A stretch of 33,089 bases of DNA from an uncultured Candidatus Melainabacteria bacterium (GTDB taxonomy: Bacteria > Cyanobacteriota > Vampirovibrionia > Gastranaerophilales > Gastranaerophilaceae), in assembly GCA_946055575.1 (NCBI GenBank), contig CAMGGL010000007.1, positions 1 through 33,089 on the forward strand, in the 5' to 3' direction. The position numbers were made by a program, and so were the translations under genes. Below, piece after piece: positions 6,525-14,983 of this stretch. Each line of letters begins with the position of its first letter. Positions within the stretch are counted from its first letter, which is position 1. The notes below the pieces were generated by a model that worked only from the letters and a program-made list of their open reading frames with translations, was not told the DNA's origin and searched no databases.

Positions 6525-8414
6525 ATGGCTAGCACGTGGGATGAATTAATACAGCAAATAAAAGAAAGGTTGGATATTGTTGAGGTAATATCCGAACAGG
6601 TCGTCCTGAAAAAACGTGGCAACAACTATTGGGGACTTTGCCCGTTTCACAAAGACAAAAACCCGTCATTTTGCGTTACTCCACACTTAGGAATTTACAA
6701 GTGCTTTTCCTGCGGAGAAGCCGGTGATGCCTTAAAATTCATTATGAAAACCCGAAATATTGAATTTAAAGATTTGATTATTGAACTTGCTGACCGTTTT
6801 GGACTTGAAGTACCACATTCTCACTCGCAAAATTCTTCCTCAACCAAAGAAGTGAAAGAGCAAATGCTTGCAGCATCAATGGTTGCAGCAGAATATTATC
6901 ACGACTTGCTGTTACGCCAAAAAGATACTAATTCCGAAATAGCACTAAAATACTTGACCCAAAGAGGTATCGGTTCTGATATTATAAAAAAATTTCATCT
7001 CGGAATTGCTCCAAAAGCCTATACAACACTATATGACGAATTACGAAAAGATTTTTCAAACGACGTGTTAGAAAAAGCCGGATTGGTATTGAAAAGCGAA
7101 AAAGGCGGATATATCGACAGATTTAGGAATAGGATAATTATACCAATTCAAAATGAAAACGGTGATTATGTTGCATTTGGCGCACGGGCTTTAGAAAAAG
7201 ACCAAACTCCAAAATATTTGAATTCCTCCGATTCGTTAATATACAATAAAAGTAAACTTTTGTACGGGCTTTACACGGCAAAAGAGTCCATTCGTAAAGA
7301 AGATTCCGTAATTCTTATGGAAGGCTATTTTGATGTAATATCTTCACAAGCGCACGGTATAGAAAACTGTGTTGCAGCTTGCGGAACTTCTCTGACCGCA
7401 GACCACGTTAAGTTACTTTCACGTTACACCAAATCAAGAAAAATTTATCTGTCATTCGATACGGATTCAGCAGGACAAAAAGCTACAAGTCGCGGAGCTG
7501 AAATAATTAAAGAAGTTTTCAAAGGTTTGGGAGATATAAAACAATTCGATGAAAGCTATCTTTCATCAGACAAAGACAAATATGCTTGTGAAATAAGAGT
7601 TATTGCACCTCCTGAAGGCAAAGACCCTGATGAATTTGTACGTTCTGCCGGCGCAGATGCCTATAAAATGTATATGGAAAGTGCACCACTATTTATTGAT
7701 TTTCAATTGAAAAGCATATTAAAAAACAAAGACAACTACAAAACCCCACAAGAAAAAGCTGTATTTATAAAACAAATCATCCCAATCCTTGCTGAAATAG
7801 GGAACAAAATCATTCGCTCCGGCTATATCGATATTGTAGCGCAGACTTTAAATATTGATAAATCCGCAATTCAAGCTGAAATCAGAACATTTGAACGTGC
7901 TAACCTTCCTCAAACAGAAAGGATTGTTAAGAATGTAACAAAAAAAACAAGTATTTTACAAAAAGCGCAAAAAAATTTATTGAGCGTTTTTTTAGTACCC
8001 GACAGTCATTTTACATTTACTCAAATCAATGAAATGATTGGTGATATCAAATTTGACGATGAAATATTAATAAATGTAAAATCTACAATTGACAAATTGA
8101 TATGTACCGTAAATAATGTGAAAGAATTAATCGAACATCTATATACTGAATATATTGATAACCCGCAAGCACAAACAGTTCTAACGGAATTGATATCAAT
8201 GTCAGAGGTTTATAGAGGTCTGAGTGAGGAAGATTTTCAAAACGTAATCCAAGAAACAATTGATAAAATTAATCGCTGCAGACAGATTAAGGAAGCTGAA
8301 CACATTAAAAATTTATATAAAGGGATTAAAGATGATGATCCCGAAGCCCTTAAAATACAAATACAACTAAGAGATAAAATAAAGAAAAATAGACAAAAAA
8401 CGGAGAAAATCTAA
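6525..8414 (+). CDS. dnaG: DNA primase DnaG
   Basis: DnaG makes RNA primers for replication. The N-terminal zinc-binding domain has the CHC2 ligands C39, H42, C60 and C63 (CPFH, then KCFSCGEAGD). The catalytic core contains the TOPRIM Glu in LMEGYFDV and the DxD of SFDTDSAGQKA. PPEGKDPDEFVR is typical of the core's end. The C-terminal 200 residues are a divergent helical, helicase-binding-like region. The length of 629 aa is normal. MASTWDELIQQIKERLDIVEVI matches the usual primase N-terminus, which supports the ATG at 6525 despite the missing SD. The stop codon abuts the rpoD ATG with no gap, so the pair is an operon, a conserved arrangement (rpsU-dnaG-rpoD in other bacteria, without rpsU here). 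Confidence 0.97.
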   Translation: MASTWDELIQQIKERLDIVEVISEQVVLKKRGNNYWGLCPFHKDKNPSFCVTPHLGIYKCFSCGEAGDALKFIMKTRNIEFKDLIIELADRFGLEVPHSHSQNSSSTKEVKEQMLAASMVAAEYYHDLLLRQKDTNSEIALKYLTQRGIGSDIIKKFHLGIAPKAYTTLYDELRKDFSNDVLEKAGLVLKSEKGGYIDRFRNRIIIPIQNENGDYVAFGARALEKDQTPKYLNSSDSLIYNKSKLLYGLYTAKESIRKEDSVILMEGYFDVISSQAHGIENCVAACGTSLTADHVKLLSRYTKSRKIYLSFDTDSAGQKATSRGAEIIKEVFKGLGDIKQFDESYLSSDKDKYACEIRVIAPPEGKDPDEFVRSAGADAYKMYMESAPLFIDFQLKSILKNKDNYKTPQEKAVFIKQIIPILAEIGNKIIRSGYIDIVAQTLNIDKSAIQAEIRTFERANLPQTERIVKNVTKKTSILQKAQKNLLSVFLVPDSHFTFTQINEMIGDIKFDDEILINVKSTIDKLICTVNNVKELIEHLYTEYIDNPQAQTVLTELISMSEVYRGLSEEDFQNVIQETIDKINRCRQIKEAEHIKNLYKGIKDDDPEALKIQIQLRDKIKKNRQKTEKI

Positions 8415-9515
8415 ATGACAAAAAAAAGAAACTCAAGCTCCTCAATAGTCAGTGTAATGGAAGATGAAACACTTGATTTGCAAGATATTAATGAAGATTC
8501 GGTACTGGATACCGACCACGATTCTATGAATTATATGAATGTTGATATTTCAACAGATAATATCGAAGATATCGTCACATCAAAAATGGGTGACAAAATC
8601 AGTTCAGACGATATTTTTATGCTTAACAACATGGAAGACGAAGCTGACCCGAATGATATCGAGTTACCTAAAAATGTTGCAATTGACGACCCTGTAAGAT
8701 TATACCTTCGAGAAATCGGAAGAATTAAACTTTTATCCGCAAATGAAGAAATTGAATTGGCAAGAAAAATTTTGGAAGGCGGCACTCCTGGTGCAATCGC
8801 CAAAAGAAAACTTGTTCAAGCAAACTTACGTTTGGTAGTTAGTATCGCTAAGAAATATGTCGGACGCGGAATGCTTTTCTTAGACTTAATTCAAGAAGGT
8901 AATCTTGGTTTAATCCGTGCAGCTGAAAAATTTGACCACGAAAGAGGTTTTAAATTTTCAACTTACGCAACTTGGTGGATTAGACAAGCAATCACTCGTG
9001 CAATCGCAGATCAGGCAAGAACAATAAGAATTCCTGTTCACATGGTTGAAACAATCAACAAGTTGAAAAAAGTAACCAGAAAACTTGCTCAAGATTTATC
9101 AAGAAAACCAACCGAAGATGAATTGGCTGCTGAAATGAATGTTTCAATACCAAAATTACGTGAAATTATCAAAATTGCACAAGAACCGCTATCTCTTGAA
9201 ACACCTATCGGTAAAGAAGAAGATTCTCGTTTGGGAGATTTCATTGAAGATAAAGAAGCAGATGCTCCGGTTAAAATGGTTGCTTCCGAGCTTTTAAAAG
9301 AAGATTTAGCCGAAGTACTTTGCACACTTTCACCTCGTGAACGTGATGTTTTGAGATTACGTTTCGGAATGGACGACGGACGCCAAAGAACATTGGAAGA
9401 AGTTGGTCAATTATTCGGCGTAACTCGTGAACGTATCAGACAAATTGAAGCAAAAGCACTAAGAAAATTACGTCATCCAAATCGTAAAAAACGCTTAGAA
9501 GAATATGTTGAATAA
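8415..9515 (+). CDS. rpoD: Primary RNA polymerase sigma factor (sigma-70 family, group 1)
   Basis: This is the housekeeping sigma factor (RpoD/SigA). Region 1.2 is [16 protein letters not shown]. Region 2 contains [14 protein letters not shown], the core-binding [14 protein letters not shown] and the -10 reading segment [20 protein letters not shown]. Region 3 follows with [12 protein letters not shown]. Region 4 has [14 protein letters not shown] and the -35 binding helix [21 protein letters not shown]. At 366 aa it is a compact form: region 1.1 is replaced by about 90 acidic residues with no clear match. Translation is probably coupled to dnaG (no gap), helped by a GGAG inside the dnaG end. 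The many extended -10 promoters in the window are presumably read by this factor. Confidence 0.97.
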   Translation: MTKKRNSSSSIVSVMEDETLDLQDINEDSVLDTDHDSMNYMNVDISTDNIEDIVTSKMGDKISSDDIFMLNNMEDEADPNDIELPKNVAIDDPVRLYLREIGRIKLLSANEEIELARKILEGGTPGAIAKRKLVQANLRLVVSIAKKYVGRGMLFLDLIQEGNLGLIRAAEKFDHERGFKFSTYATWWIRQAITRAIADQARTIRIPVHMVETINKLKKVTRKLAQDLSRKPTEDELAAEMNVSIPKLREIIKIAQEPLSLETPIGKEEDSRLGDFIEDKEADAPVKMVASELLKEDLAEVLCTLSPRERDVLRLRFGMDDGRQRTLEEVGQLFGVTRERIRQIEAKALRKLRHPNRKKRLEEYVE

Positions 9516-9523
9516 AATACAAT

Positions 9524-9555
9524 AAACCGGAGTTTTAAAACTCCGGTTTTATTTT
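9524..9555. terminator. Bidirectional terminator between rpoD and fabH
   Basis: AAACCGGAGTTTTAAAACTCCGGTTT is a perfect 26-nt palindrome followed by TTTTATTTT. It can terminate rpoD and, with a weaker T tract (TTTATTG), the convergent fabH operon. Confidence 0.92.
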
Positions 9556-9573
9556 GAATATAAAACTAATTAT

Positions 9574-10584
9574 TTAGCAAATACCTTCACGCAACCTTAC
9601 AACAGCCGCACCCCAAGTCATTCCTGCACCAAATCCGCACAGGATTGCAGTTGAGCCCAGTTTAATCTTTCCTTTTTCAACTCCCTCTTTCAAGGCGATA
9701 GGAATTGAAGCCGCTGATGTATTGCCATAATATTTGATATTTGAAATAACTTTTTCATCAGAATATCCGAGTCTTTGCTGTAACGCCTCAATAATTCTTT
9801 GATTTGCCTGATGCGGGATTAAGTAATCAATATCTTCGGCTTTCATACCTGCATCGGCAATACATTTATCTACATAATTCGGCAACGTTGTTACTACAAA
9901 TTTGTATACATCACGACCTGCCATGTGAATATGGGAATCAACCTCATCACAAGGTTCAACAAGCGGACAATTTTTTCCCGGCATATTCATATAAATATAC
10001 TGACCAATACCGCCATCAGCCCTTACATCCAAAGCTAAAATATCATCAACGCCATCTTCAGCTTCAGTAACGACAAAAGCACCTGCACCGTCACCAAAAA
10101 GGATTGAAGTTCCTCTATCTTCCCAATCTACTAGTCGGGAATTGTTATCAGCTGCTACAAGTAAAATATTTTTATATAAACCTGAACCTATCAATCCTCT
10201 TGCAACCTGCAACGCATATATTAAACCCGTACAAGCTGCAGTCAAATCAAAAGAAGGCACAAAATCAGGAATACCAAGTCTTGCCTGAATATTACAAGCC
10301 AAAGCAGGATATAACTGAGGCGGAGCAGATGCCGCAGCAATTACACAATCAATATCTTCTGCCTTAAAACCTGATTTTTCTATAGCTTGCTTTGCAGCCT
10401 CAAAACCTAAATCTATGGCACTCTCGTTACCTGAAACAACTCTGCGTTCTTTAATACCTGTTCTTGTATAAATCCATTCGTCTGATGTTTCGTATAATTT
10501 TGTCAAATCGTCGTTTGTAACTACAGTTTTCGGCACACTATAGCCAACACCGGCAATTCTCATTGGTTTAACACTTTTTGTCAT
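9574..10584 (-). CDS. fabH: Beta-ketoacyl-ACP synthase III (FabH)
   Basis: FabH condenses acetyl-CoA with malonyl-ACP to start type II fatty acid synthesis. The Cys-His-Asn triad is visible: Cys in LTAACTGLIYAL, His in LIPHQANQRII, and Asn in YYGNTSAASIP. The N-terminal DEWIYTRTGIKERR motif and the C-terminal LCGFGAGMTWGA are typical. The length of 336 aa fits. It is the last gene of the operon, 10 nt after plsX, with an SD (AGGA) 8 nt before the ATG. The rpoD/fabH bidirectional terminator ends the unit. Confidence 0.97.
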   Translation of the reverse strand: MTKSVKPMRIAGVGYSVPKTVVTNDDLTKLYETSDEWIYTRTGIKERRVVSGNESAIDLGFEAAKQAIEKSGFKAEDIDCVIAAASAPPQLYPALACNIQARLGIPDFVPSFDLTAACTGLIYALQVARGLIGSGLYKNILLVAADNNSRLVDWEDRGTSILFGDGAGAFVVTEAEDGVDDILALDVRADGGIGQYIYMNMPGKNCPLVEPCDEVDSHIHMAGRDVYKFVVTTLPNYVDKCIADAGMKAEDIDYLIPHQANQRIIEALQQRLGYSDEKVISNIKYYGNTSAASIPIALKEGVEKGKIKLGSTAILCGFGAGMTWGAAVVRLREGIC

Positions 10585-10594
10585 AATATTTATC

Positions 10595-11659
10595 CTATCT
10601 GTTTATGTTTTCTGCAATCTTGGAATTGATATCTTTGTTTAACACTCTGACTGCAGCTCTTACTGCATTTTTCATTGCATAAGAAGAACTGCGTCCATGT
10701 GCAATAACAGAGATACCTTTTACTCCTAATAATAGCATACCGCCAAAAACTTCCCAATTAATCCTTTTGAGAATTCTTCTTAAGAACGGTTTAGCCATTA
10801 GACCAATAATGCAACCAACAAAATCCGACTTAAATTCGGATGAAATCATTTTCAAAAGCATGGATGCCGTGCCTTCAGTAACTTTCAAGGCAACATTGCC
10901 TGCAAACCCGTCACATACAACAACATCACATTTGTTTATAAATAATTCTTTTCCTTCAACATTACCGGCAAAGTCGATATATCCTTTTTCGTGCATGTCT
11001 TTCAGTAGAGGATAAGTTTCCTTAACCAAAGCATTACCTTTTCCTTCTTCTTCACCGATACTTAAAATACCTACTTTCGGATGCTCAATACCAACAATAT
11101 GTTTTGCGTATGCAACACCCATTTCCGCAAACTGTGCAAGCATTTCAGGAGTGCAATCACTATTTGCACCACCGTCAATCAATACCACCGGATCCTTCAT
11201 GGTAGGTAAAGTTACTGCTATAGCAGGTCTTGATACACCATGAATTCTTCCTAATCCGAACAAACTTGCCGCCATTGCCGCACCTGTTGAACCGGCAGAA
11301 ACAACAGCTTCGCATCTACCCTCAGCCACAGCTCTGACTGCCGCTACGATTGATGAATCCTTTTTCTTCCTTATGGATTGCCCAACAGCCTCACCCATGC
11401 CTATTACTTCAGAGGCATGAGTAATTGTATAGTCAATTTTTTCCAAATCTATTTTTATACGTCTTTTATGACCTTTTGTACCACAATCAGAGTATATGCA
11501 ACCTGCATTTCTAATTCGTTCTAATTCAGCATTAATTTCATCTTCACGTCCGACAAGCTCAAGACCGACACCATACTCTTGTGCCGCCCATAATGAACCT
11601 TCGACAATTGCTCTCGGTGCGTAGTCACCGCCCATTGCATCTATAGCTATTCTTGACAT
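10595..11659 (-). CDS. plsX: Phosphate acyltransferase PlsX
   Basis: PlsX converts acyl-ACP to acyl-phosphate, the first committed step of PlsX/PlsY phospholipid synthesis. IAIDAMGGDYAP at the N-terminus, VSAGSTGAAMAAS, DGGANSDCTPEML, GILSIGEEEGKGN and CDGFAGNVALKVTEG are all family signatures. The length of 354 aa is usual. It sits between rpmF and fabH in a widely conserved order that couples membrane lipid supply with ribosome production. A hairpin in the rpmF-plsX gap may attenuate read-through from rpmF. Confidence 0.97.
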   Translation of the reverse strand: MSRIAIDAMGGDYAPRAIVEGSLWAAQEYGVGLELVGREDEINAELERIRNAGCIYSDCGTKGHKRRIKIDLEKIDYTITHASEVIGMGEAVGQSIRKKKDSSIVAAVRAVAEGRCEAVVSAGSTGAAMAASLFGLGRIHGVSRPAIAVTLPTMKDPVVLIDGGANSDCTPEMLAQFAEMGVAYAKHIVGIEHPKVGILSIGEEEGKGNALVKETYPLLKDMHEKGYIDFAGNVEGKELFINKCDVVVCDGFAGNVALKVTEGTASMLLKMISSEFKSDFVGCIIGLMAKPFLRRILKRINWEVFGGMLLLGVKGISVIAHGRSSSYAMKNAVRAAVRVLNKDINSKIAENINR

Positions 11660-11687
11660 ATCCTTCTCTCTCCAAAAGTGGTATTAA

Positions 11688-11718
11688 AATCAGAAGCGGT
11701 ATAATGCCGCCTCTGATT
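11688..11718 (-). terminator. Hairpin between rpmF and plsX, possible attenuator
   Basis: On the minus strand AATCAGAGGCGG-CATTATA-CCGCTTCTGATT forms a 12-bp stem with one G·U pair and a 7-nt loop, followed by a short TTTTAATA. The T tract is weak, so partial termination between rpmF and plsX is the likely role. Confidence 0.6.
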
Positions 11719-11725
11719 GTTGTAA

Positions 11726-12064
11726 TTATTCTTCAGTTTTCTCAACTTCTGCTTCTGCTTTTACTTCTTCAGTAGAAACTTCTTCGGTTTTTACTTCTTC
11801 AACTTTTGTTTCTTCTGTTTTTGCAGCTTTTTTAGTTGATTTTTTTGCTGTTTTTTTAGCCGGTGCAGTAGCCGCTGCTGCAGCTGCTTTGTCAGCCAAT
11901 TTTACAGGTTGACCTTTATATGTGCCGCAAGCCGTACATACTGTATGTGCTAAAACTGTTTCGCCACAATTAGGGCATTTTGTTGTTTCGGGCTTAGTGG
12001 CTTTCCAATTGGATCTTCTGCTTCCTTGAGCCGAATGCCCGGTTCTTTTCTTAGGTACTGCCAT
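11726..12064 (-). CDS. rpmF: Ribosomal protein bL32 with long charged C-terminal tail
   Basis: The first 60 residues are a normal zinc-type bL32: MAVPKKRTGHSAQGSRRSNW, then CPNC and CTAC as the four zinc ligands, then GTYKGQPV. bL32 usually ends near there, but this protein continues for about 50 residues of low-complexity sequence: an Ala/Lys-rich, histone-H1-like part (AKKTAKKSTKKAAK) and then an acidic TEEVKTEEV-type repeat. The tail is in frame and the gene ends cleanly before plsX, so a frameshift is unlikely. SD is AAGGA. It lies in a yceD-rpmF-plsX-fabH operon. Confidence 0.96.
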   Translation of the reverse strand: MAVPKKRTGHSAQGSRRSNWKATKPETTKCPNCGETVLAHTVCTACGTYKGQPVKLADKAAAAAATAPAKKTAKKSTKKAAKTEETKVEEVKTEEVSTEEVKAEAEVEKTEE

Positions 12065-12094
12065 TTTTGTTTTTCCTTTTTATTTTTGTACTTA

Positions 12095-12595
12095 CTATTT
12101 TTTTGGGTTAATTTGGATATTTTTAAAGACTTCCAGTCTTGGATCTGCGGAAATTTCTTCAGACAGAAATTCCCTTCCTTTACAATTTATACCACAAACT
12201 TTCTTATTTGGTAAATCTAATATTACAGATTGATACAATAAGTCATAAATATCAATCTCATTTTCGCCGTTCAAATCAGTTACAAATTGACCGTCTTTTA
12301 GTTCAAATTCTTGTCCTGATTCTTCATAATCCCCTAACAGCGAGTGTTTTGAATATACTTCATCAATATCGAAATCCAACTCATACTCAAATTTTTCAAG
12401 ACACAAATCGCATTCCAATAAAATTTTACCATTTACATGCCCGCTAACTTGAACAAAATCACCTAAAGATTTTGCACAAAGCTCTGCTTTTATCGGGGTA
12501 ACACAATCCAGACCTTCAATTTTTTCATCGAAAGTCATATATAAGGTTTTATTTTCGGCATTTTCTAAATCTTCTAATAATATTATTTTTTCCAT
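12095..12595 (-). CDS. yceD: DUF177/YceD family 23S rRNA accumulation protein
   Basis: The protein matches DUF177 (YceD): a central GKILLECDLCLEKFEYEL segment with the CxxC pair, an acidic DIDEVYS motif, and a C-terminal CGINCKG cysteine pair. The family affects 23S rRNA and 50S levels and is almost always encoded next to rpmF, as here (30 nt upstream of rpmF). The length of 166 aa is typical. There is no clear SD before the ATG. It follows the 87-aa gene by 12 nt, so translation could be coupled to that gene. Confidence 0.88.
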   Translation of the reverse strand: MEKIILLEDLENAENKTLYMTFDEKIEGLDCVTPIKAELCAKSLGDFVQVSGHVNGKILLECDLCLEKFEYELDFDIDEVYSKHSLLGDYEESGQEFELKDGQFVTDLNGENEIDIYDLLYQSVILDLPNKKVCGINCKGREFLSEEISADPRLEVFKNIQINPKK

Positions 12596-12607
12596 TTTAT
12601 TTCAAAT

Positions 12608-12871
12608 CTATATAAATTGTTCCTCTTGAATTGCCAAAGCCGCAATCTGATTTGACACAAAACAAACTTTTTTCAAAGGTCCTTCTGTTTCTTTTTCCAC
12701 AACAACAGCATTTGGCGATGTCATTTTCTCAATCAGTTCTTGATAAAGAGCCTGAGCGTCTTTCACATACAACACTAAAGGTGCTGTAGAACCTTTGATA
12801 AATACCAATACCGCATAACGCTTTTTAATATTTTGTGCATTCATTCCTTGAGGATTAAATTGTTGTGCCAT
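12608..12871 (-). CDS. Unknown small protein at head of the yceD-rpmF-plsX-fabH operon
   Basis: This 87-aa protein is not recognised. After a short polar N-terminus it looks like a compact alpha/beta fold (YAVLVFIKGSTAPLVLYV strands, a helix, then a VCFVSNQIAALAIQE strand-helix). It has no membrane helix or cysteine motif. A good SD (AAGGAG, 7 nt) and a promoter at 12891-12920 make it the first gene of the ribosome/fatty acid operon. Its position suggests a housekeeping or regulatory role, but nothing in the sequence fixes one. Confidence 0.75.
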   Translation of the reverse strand: MAQQFNPQGMNAQNIKKRYAVLVFIKGSTAPLVLYVKDAQALYQELIEKMTSPNAVVVEKETEGPLKKVCFVSNQIAALAIQEEQFI

Positions 12872-12890
12872 AAATTTCTCCTTTTTACCG

Positions 12891-12920
12891 TATTTTAGTT
12901 GAAAAATACCGTAAATGCAA
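12891..12920 (-). promoter_or_regulatory. Promoter of the 87-aa gene/yceD-rpmF-plsX-fabH operon
   Basis: On the minus strand TTGCAT, an 18-nt spacer and TAAAAT precede the SD. An inverted repeat GTATTTT/AAAATAC, flanked by two CGGTA words, spans the spacer and the -10, so it could serve as an operator. Confidence 0.5.
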
Positions 12921-12944
12921 GAGGGCTGACTTTATGCACAAATT

Positions 12945-14837
12945 TTATGCAACATGGTTATAGATTAAATTATCTTGATTTTTGTATTTACTTCTCCAGT
13001 TAGCAAGTTCAAAGTGTTGAGTTTCATATTTTCTTCCGAAAGAACCCCAATCTCCGCCCCAAGTAACACCTGTTTCGGCTTTTACTCTACGGGCAAATTC
13101 ATTAAATTGAGTTCCGCTTACCTGTTTACCGTCTTTGTATAATGCGATATCAATTGCAACACCGTAGTTGTGAGGAGAACTTCCGCCTTTTGCAACAGAA
13201 TTTCCTTTTCTTGCTCTTGCTGCATTTGATTCTGCAACAGATCTTGAGCCGTCAGATATTACAAAAGTCAATCCCATTTCACCTGCAATTCTTTGAAATT
13301 CAGGGATTTTATCAGTAAATTCTTTTTTCATTTGATCAAGTTTTGTATAGTTGAATGTCAAAACTTCAGTTCCGTCAGGTAATTTTGCAATTTTAGCACC
13401 CAGACGTTTTCTTACATCAGCAGGTATGCTTTCAATATCTAATTCATTAAATGTAAATTTTTTAGGGGTATTTTTTACTTCAGCGATTTTAACATCAACC
13501 TCTTTTAATTTGCCTTGAGCATCCTGAAGCTCACTTTTTGCAGTTTGAAGTTCTCTTGATTTAACGTCTTCAACATTTTGTTTTGCACGATTAAATGCGT
13601 CCAATTTTGCTTTTGTAACTTCAGAACAATTTTGTTTTACCAATTCGTCTAATTTAGTTTTTTCAGTATTCAAAGATTGTTTTTCTTTTTCCAAATTTTC
13701 TTTTTCTTTTTGCAATTTTTCCAAAGATTTTTTCAAACCTGCAAGTTTATGTTCTTGTTTTGAAATTTCTTTTGTTTTTGATGATATTTGCTTTTCAAGT
13801 TCTGACTTTCTTGATTTAATTTTAGCATCTTTTTCCTTATCCTCAGGTTTACCTGATAGTGCAGGAATTGAAGACAGAGAAATTTTTAATGCTGCCAGGT
13901 TGCCTTTTAAACCTTCAAGAGAAGTTTCCATATTAGCAATTTCAACTTCTTTGTTATTAATTTCAACCGCATTTTTATCTAATTTTTGCTGATTTTTTTC
14001 AATATTGGAATTGTTAGTTAAAATTAGTTTTGCAAATTTCTTAGCACCGGCATCTTCCTTTATGGCTTTTTCGTATTCAGCTCTTGCAACATCAGCACAC
14101 TTTTTAGCAGCTTTCACTTTTTCATTTTCACCATTATGGACAGCATTAACTGCTTTTTGTTTTTCAGTCACATTGCTTGCTCTTGATGTTCTTTCGGTTT
14201 CCAATTCATCCATAGACATCTCGTCAAGAGTTTTTTCCTTCGAAGTTGAAACATTATAAGAATTTCCCGAATTTGAAGAAACACTTGCCGGCACAACTTC
14301 AACTGGTGCAGATGTAGTTGTTTCATCAACAGCAGATGAAGTCTCATCAGGTGTTTCTACAGGAGTTTCGGTTTCTGATGCCAATTCTTCAAGAATTTTA
14401 TCCAAGTCGATATTATTTTCTTTCAATACGGCTTCAAAATCTTCTAACGAAATATCTTCAAGATTTCCGTCTTTTCCTGCCAATTCCTTAACGTATTCTT
14501 TTAATTCTTCAACTGATAATTCTCCGTCAGCATTAGAATCAGCCAATTTTTTAACCGCTTCTATTGAGAAAAAGTTTTTCAAAACGTATTCTAACGGGCT
14601 CAATTCTTGAGGCTGTTCAGCTTCTTCATTTGTATGTGTCAATTTAGTGTAGTCAACATTTTCAATGTCTGTTTTTGTTGCTTTTGAAAATATTGGCATT
14701 CCGTTATAACGAACCGAATACGCATCCCCAAATAACGGCATAAACGGATTTGTATTATTGTTGTTTACGCGAACTTTTGGAAAATTGTCACGATTTGTTC
14801 CGCTTGATAATTTGTTTAAATATTCAAAGTAATTCAT
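12945..14837 (-). CDS. EF-hand/coiled-coil protein with C-terminal M15-type peptidase domain
   Basis: The ORF opens at 14855, but a GGGGAG SD lies inside those first codons, 6 nt before the ATG at 14837, so I place the start there (MNYFEYLNKL, 630 aa). A canonical EF-hand loop (DSNADGELSVEE) lies near residues 100-111, with a weaker second loop after it. A Thr/Val/Pro/Ser linker leads to a coiled coil of about 250 residues rich in Lys, Glu and Leu. The last 120 residues are an M15 (VanY/endolysin-type) peptidase: SSPHNYGVAID gives the first His and Asp ligands, and WGGDW followed by ETQHFE gives the catalytic acid and last His. Such domains cut peptidoglycan stem peptides. No signal peptide is visible, so the export route is unknown. 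A possible role is cell wall remodelling at the surface. Confidence 0.85.
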   Translation of the reverse strand: MNYFEYLNKLSSGTNRDNFPKVRVNNNNTNPFMPLFGDAYSVRYNGMPIFSKATKTDIENVDYTKLTHTNEEAEQPQELSPLEYVLKNFFSIEAVKKLADSNADGELSVEELKEYVKELAGKDGNLEDISLEDFEAVLKENNIDLDKILEELASETETPVETPDETSSAVDETTTSAPVEVVPASVSSNSGNSYNVSTSKEKTLDEMSMDELETERTSRASNVTEKQKAVNAVHNGENEKVKAAKKCADVARAEYEKAIKEDAGAKKFAKLILTNNSNIEKNQQKLDKNAVEINNKEVEIANMETSLEGLKGNLAALKISLSSIPALSGKPEDKEKDAKIKSRKSELEKQISSKTKEISKQEHKLAGLKKSLEKLQKEKENLEKEKQSLNTEKTKLDELVKQNCSEVTKAKLDAFNRAKQNVEDVKSRELQTAKSELQDAQGKLKEVDVKIAEVKNTPKKFTFNELDIESIPADVRKRLGAKIAKLPDGTEVLTFNYTKLDQMKKEFTDKIPEFQRIAGEMGLTFVISDGSRSVAESNAARARKGNSVAKGGSSPHNYGVAIDIALYKDGKQVSGTQFNEFARRVKAETGVTWGGDWGSFGRKYETQHFELANWRSKYKNQDNLIYNHVA

Positions 14838-14915
14838 TTTTTCTCCCCGATACAATTAATATCCCCTTGTATATATAAAGTATTTACGCAATACGTAATT
14901 GCCATATCGACAAAG

Positions 14916-14939
14916 TTTTGTAAACAATTGTTTACAAAA
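14916..14939. promoter_or_regulatory. 24-bp perfect palindrome, candidate operator
   Basis: TTTTGTAAACAATTGTTTACAAAA is its own reverse complement. It is centred about 44 bp before the predicted start of the thiE-like transcript and about 90 bp before the divergent M15 gene, and so could control either or both. No T tract follows, which argues against a terminator. Confidence 0.6.
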
Positions 14940-14956
14940 TCAATAAAAATATTTCA

Positions 14957-14965
14957 TGCTATACT
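14957..14965 (+). promoter_or_regulatory. Extended -10 promoter of the thiE-like gene
   Basis: TGCTATACT is an extended -10 with predicted +1 near 14972. The SD AAGGAG follows 7 nt before the ATG at 14984. Confidence 0.5.
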
Positions 14966-14983
14966 TTTGATAAGGAGCAGCCT

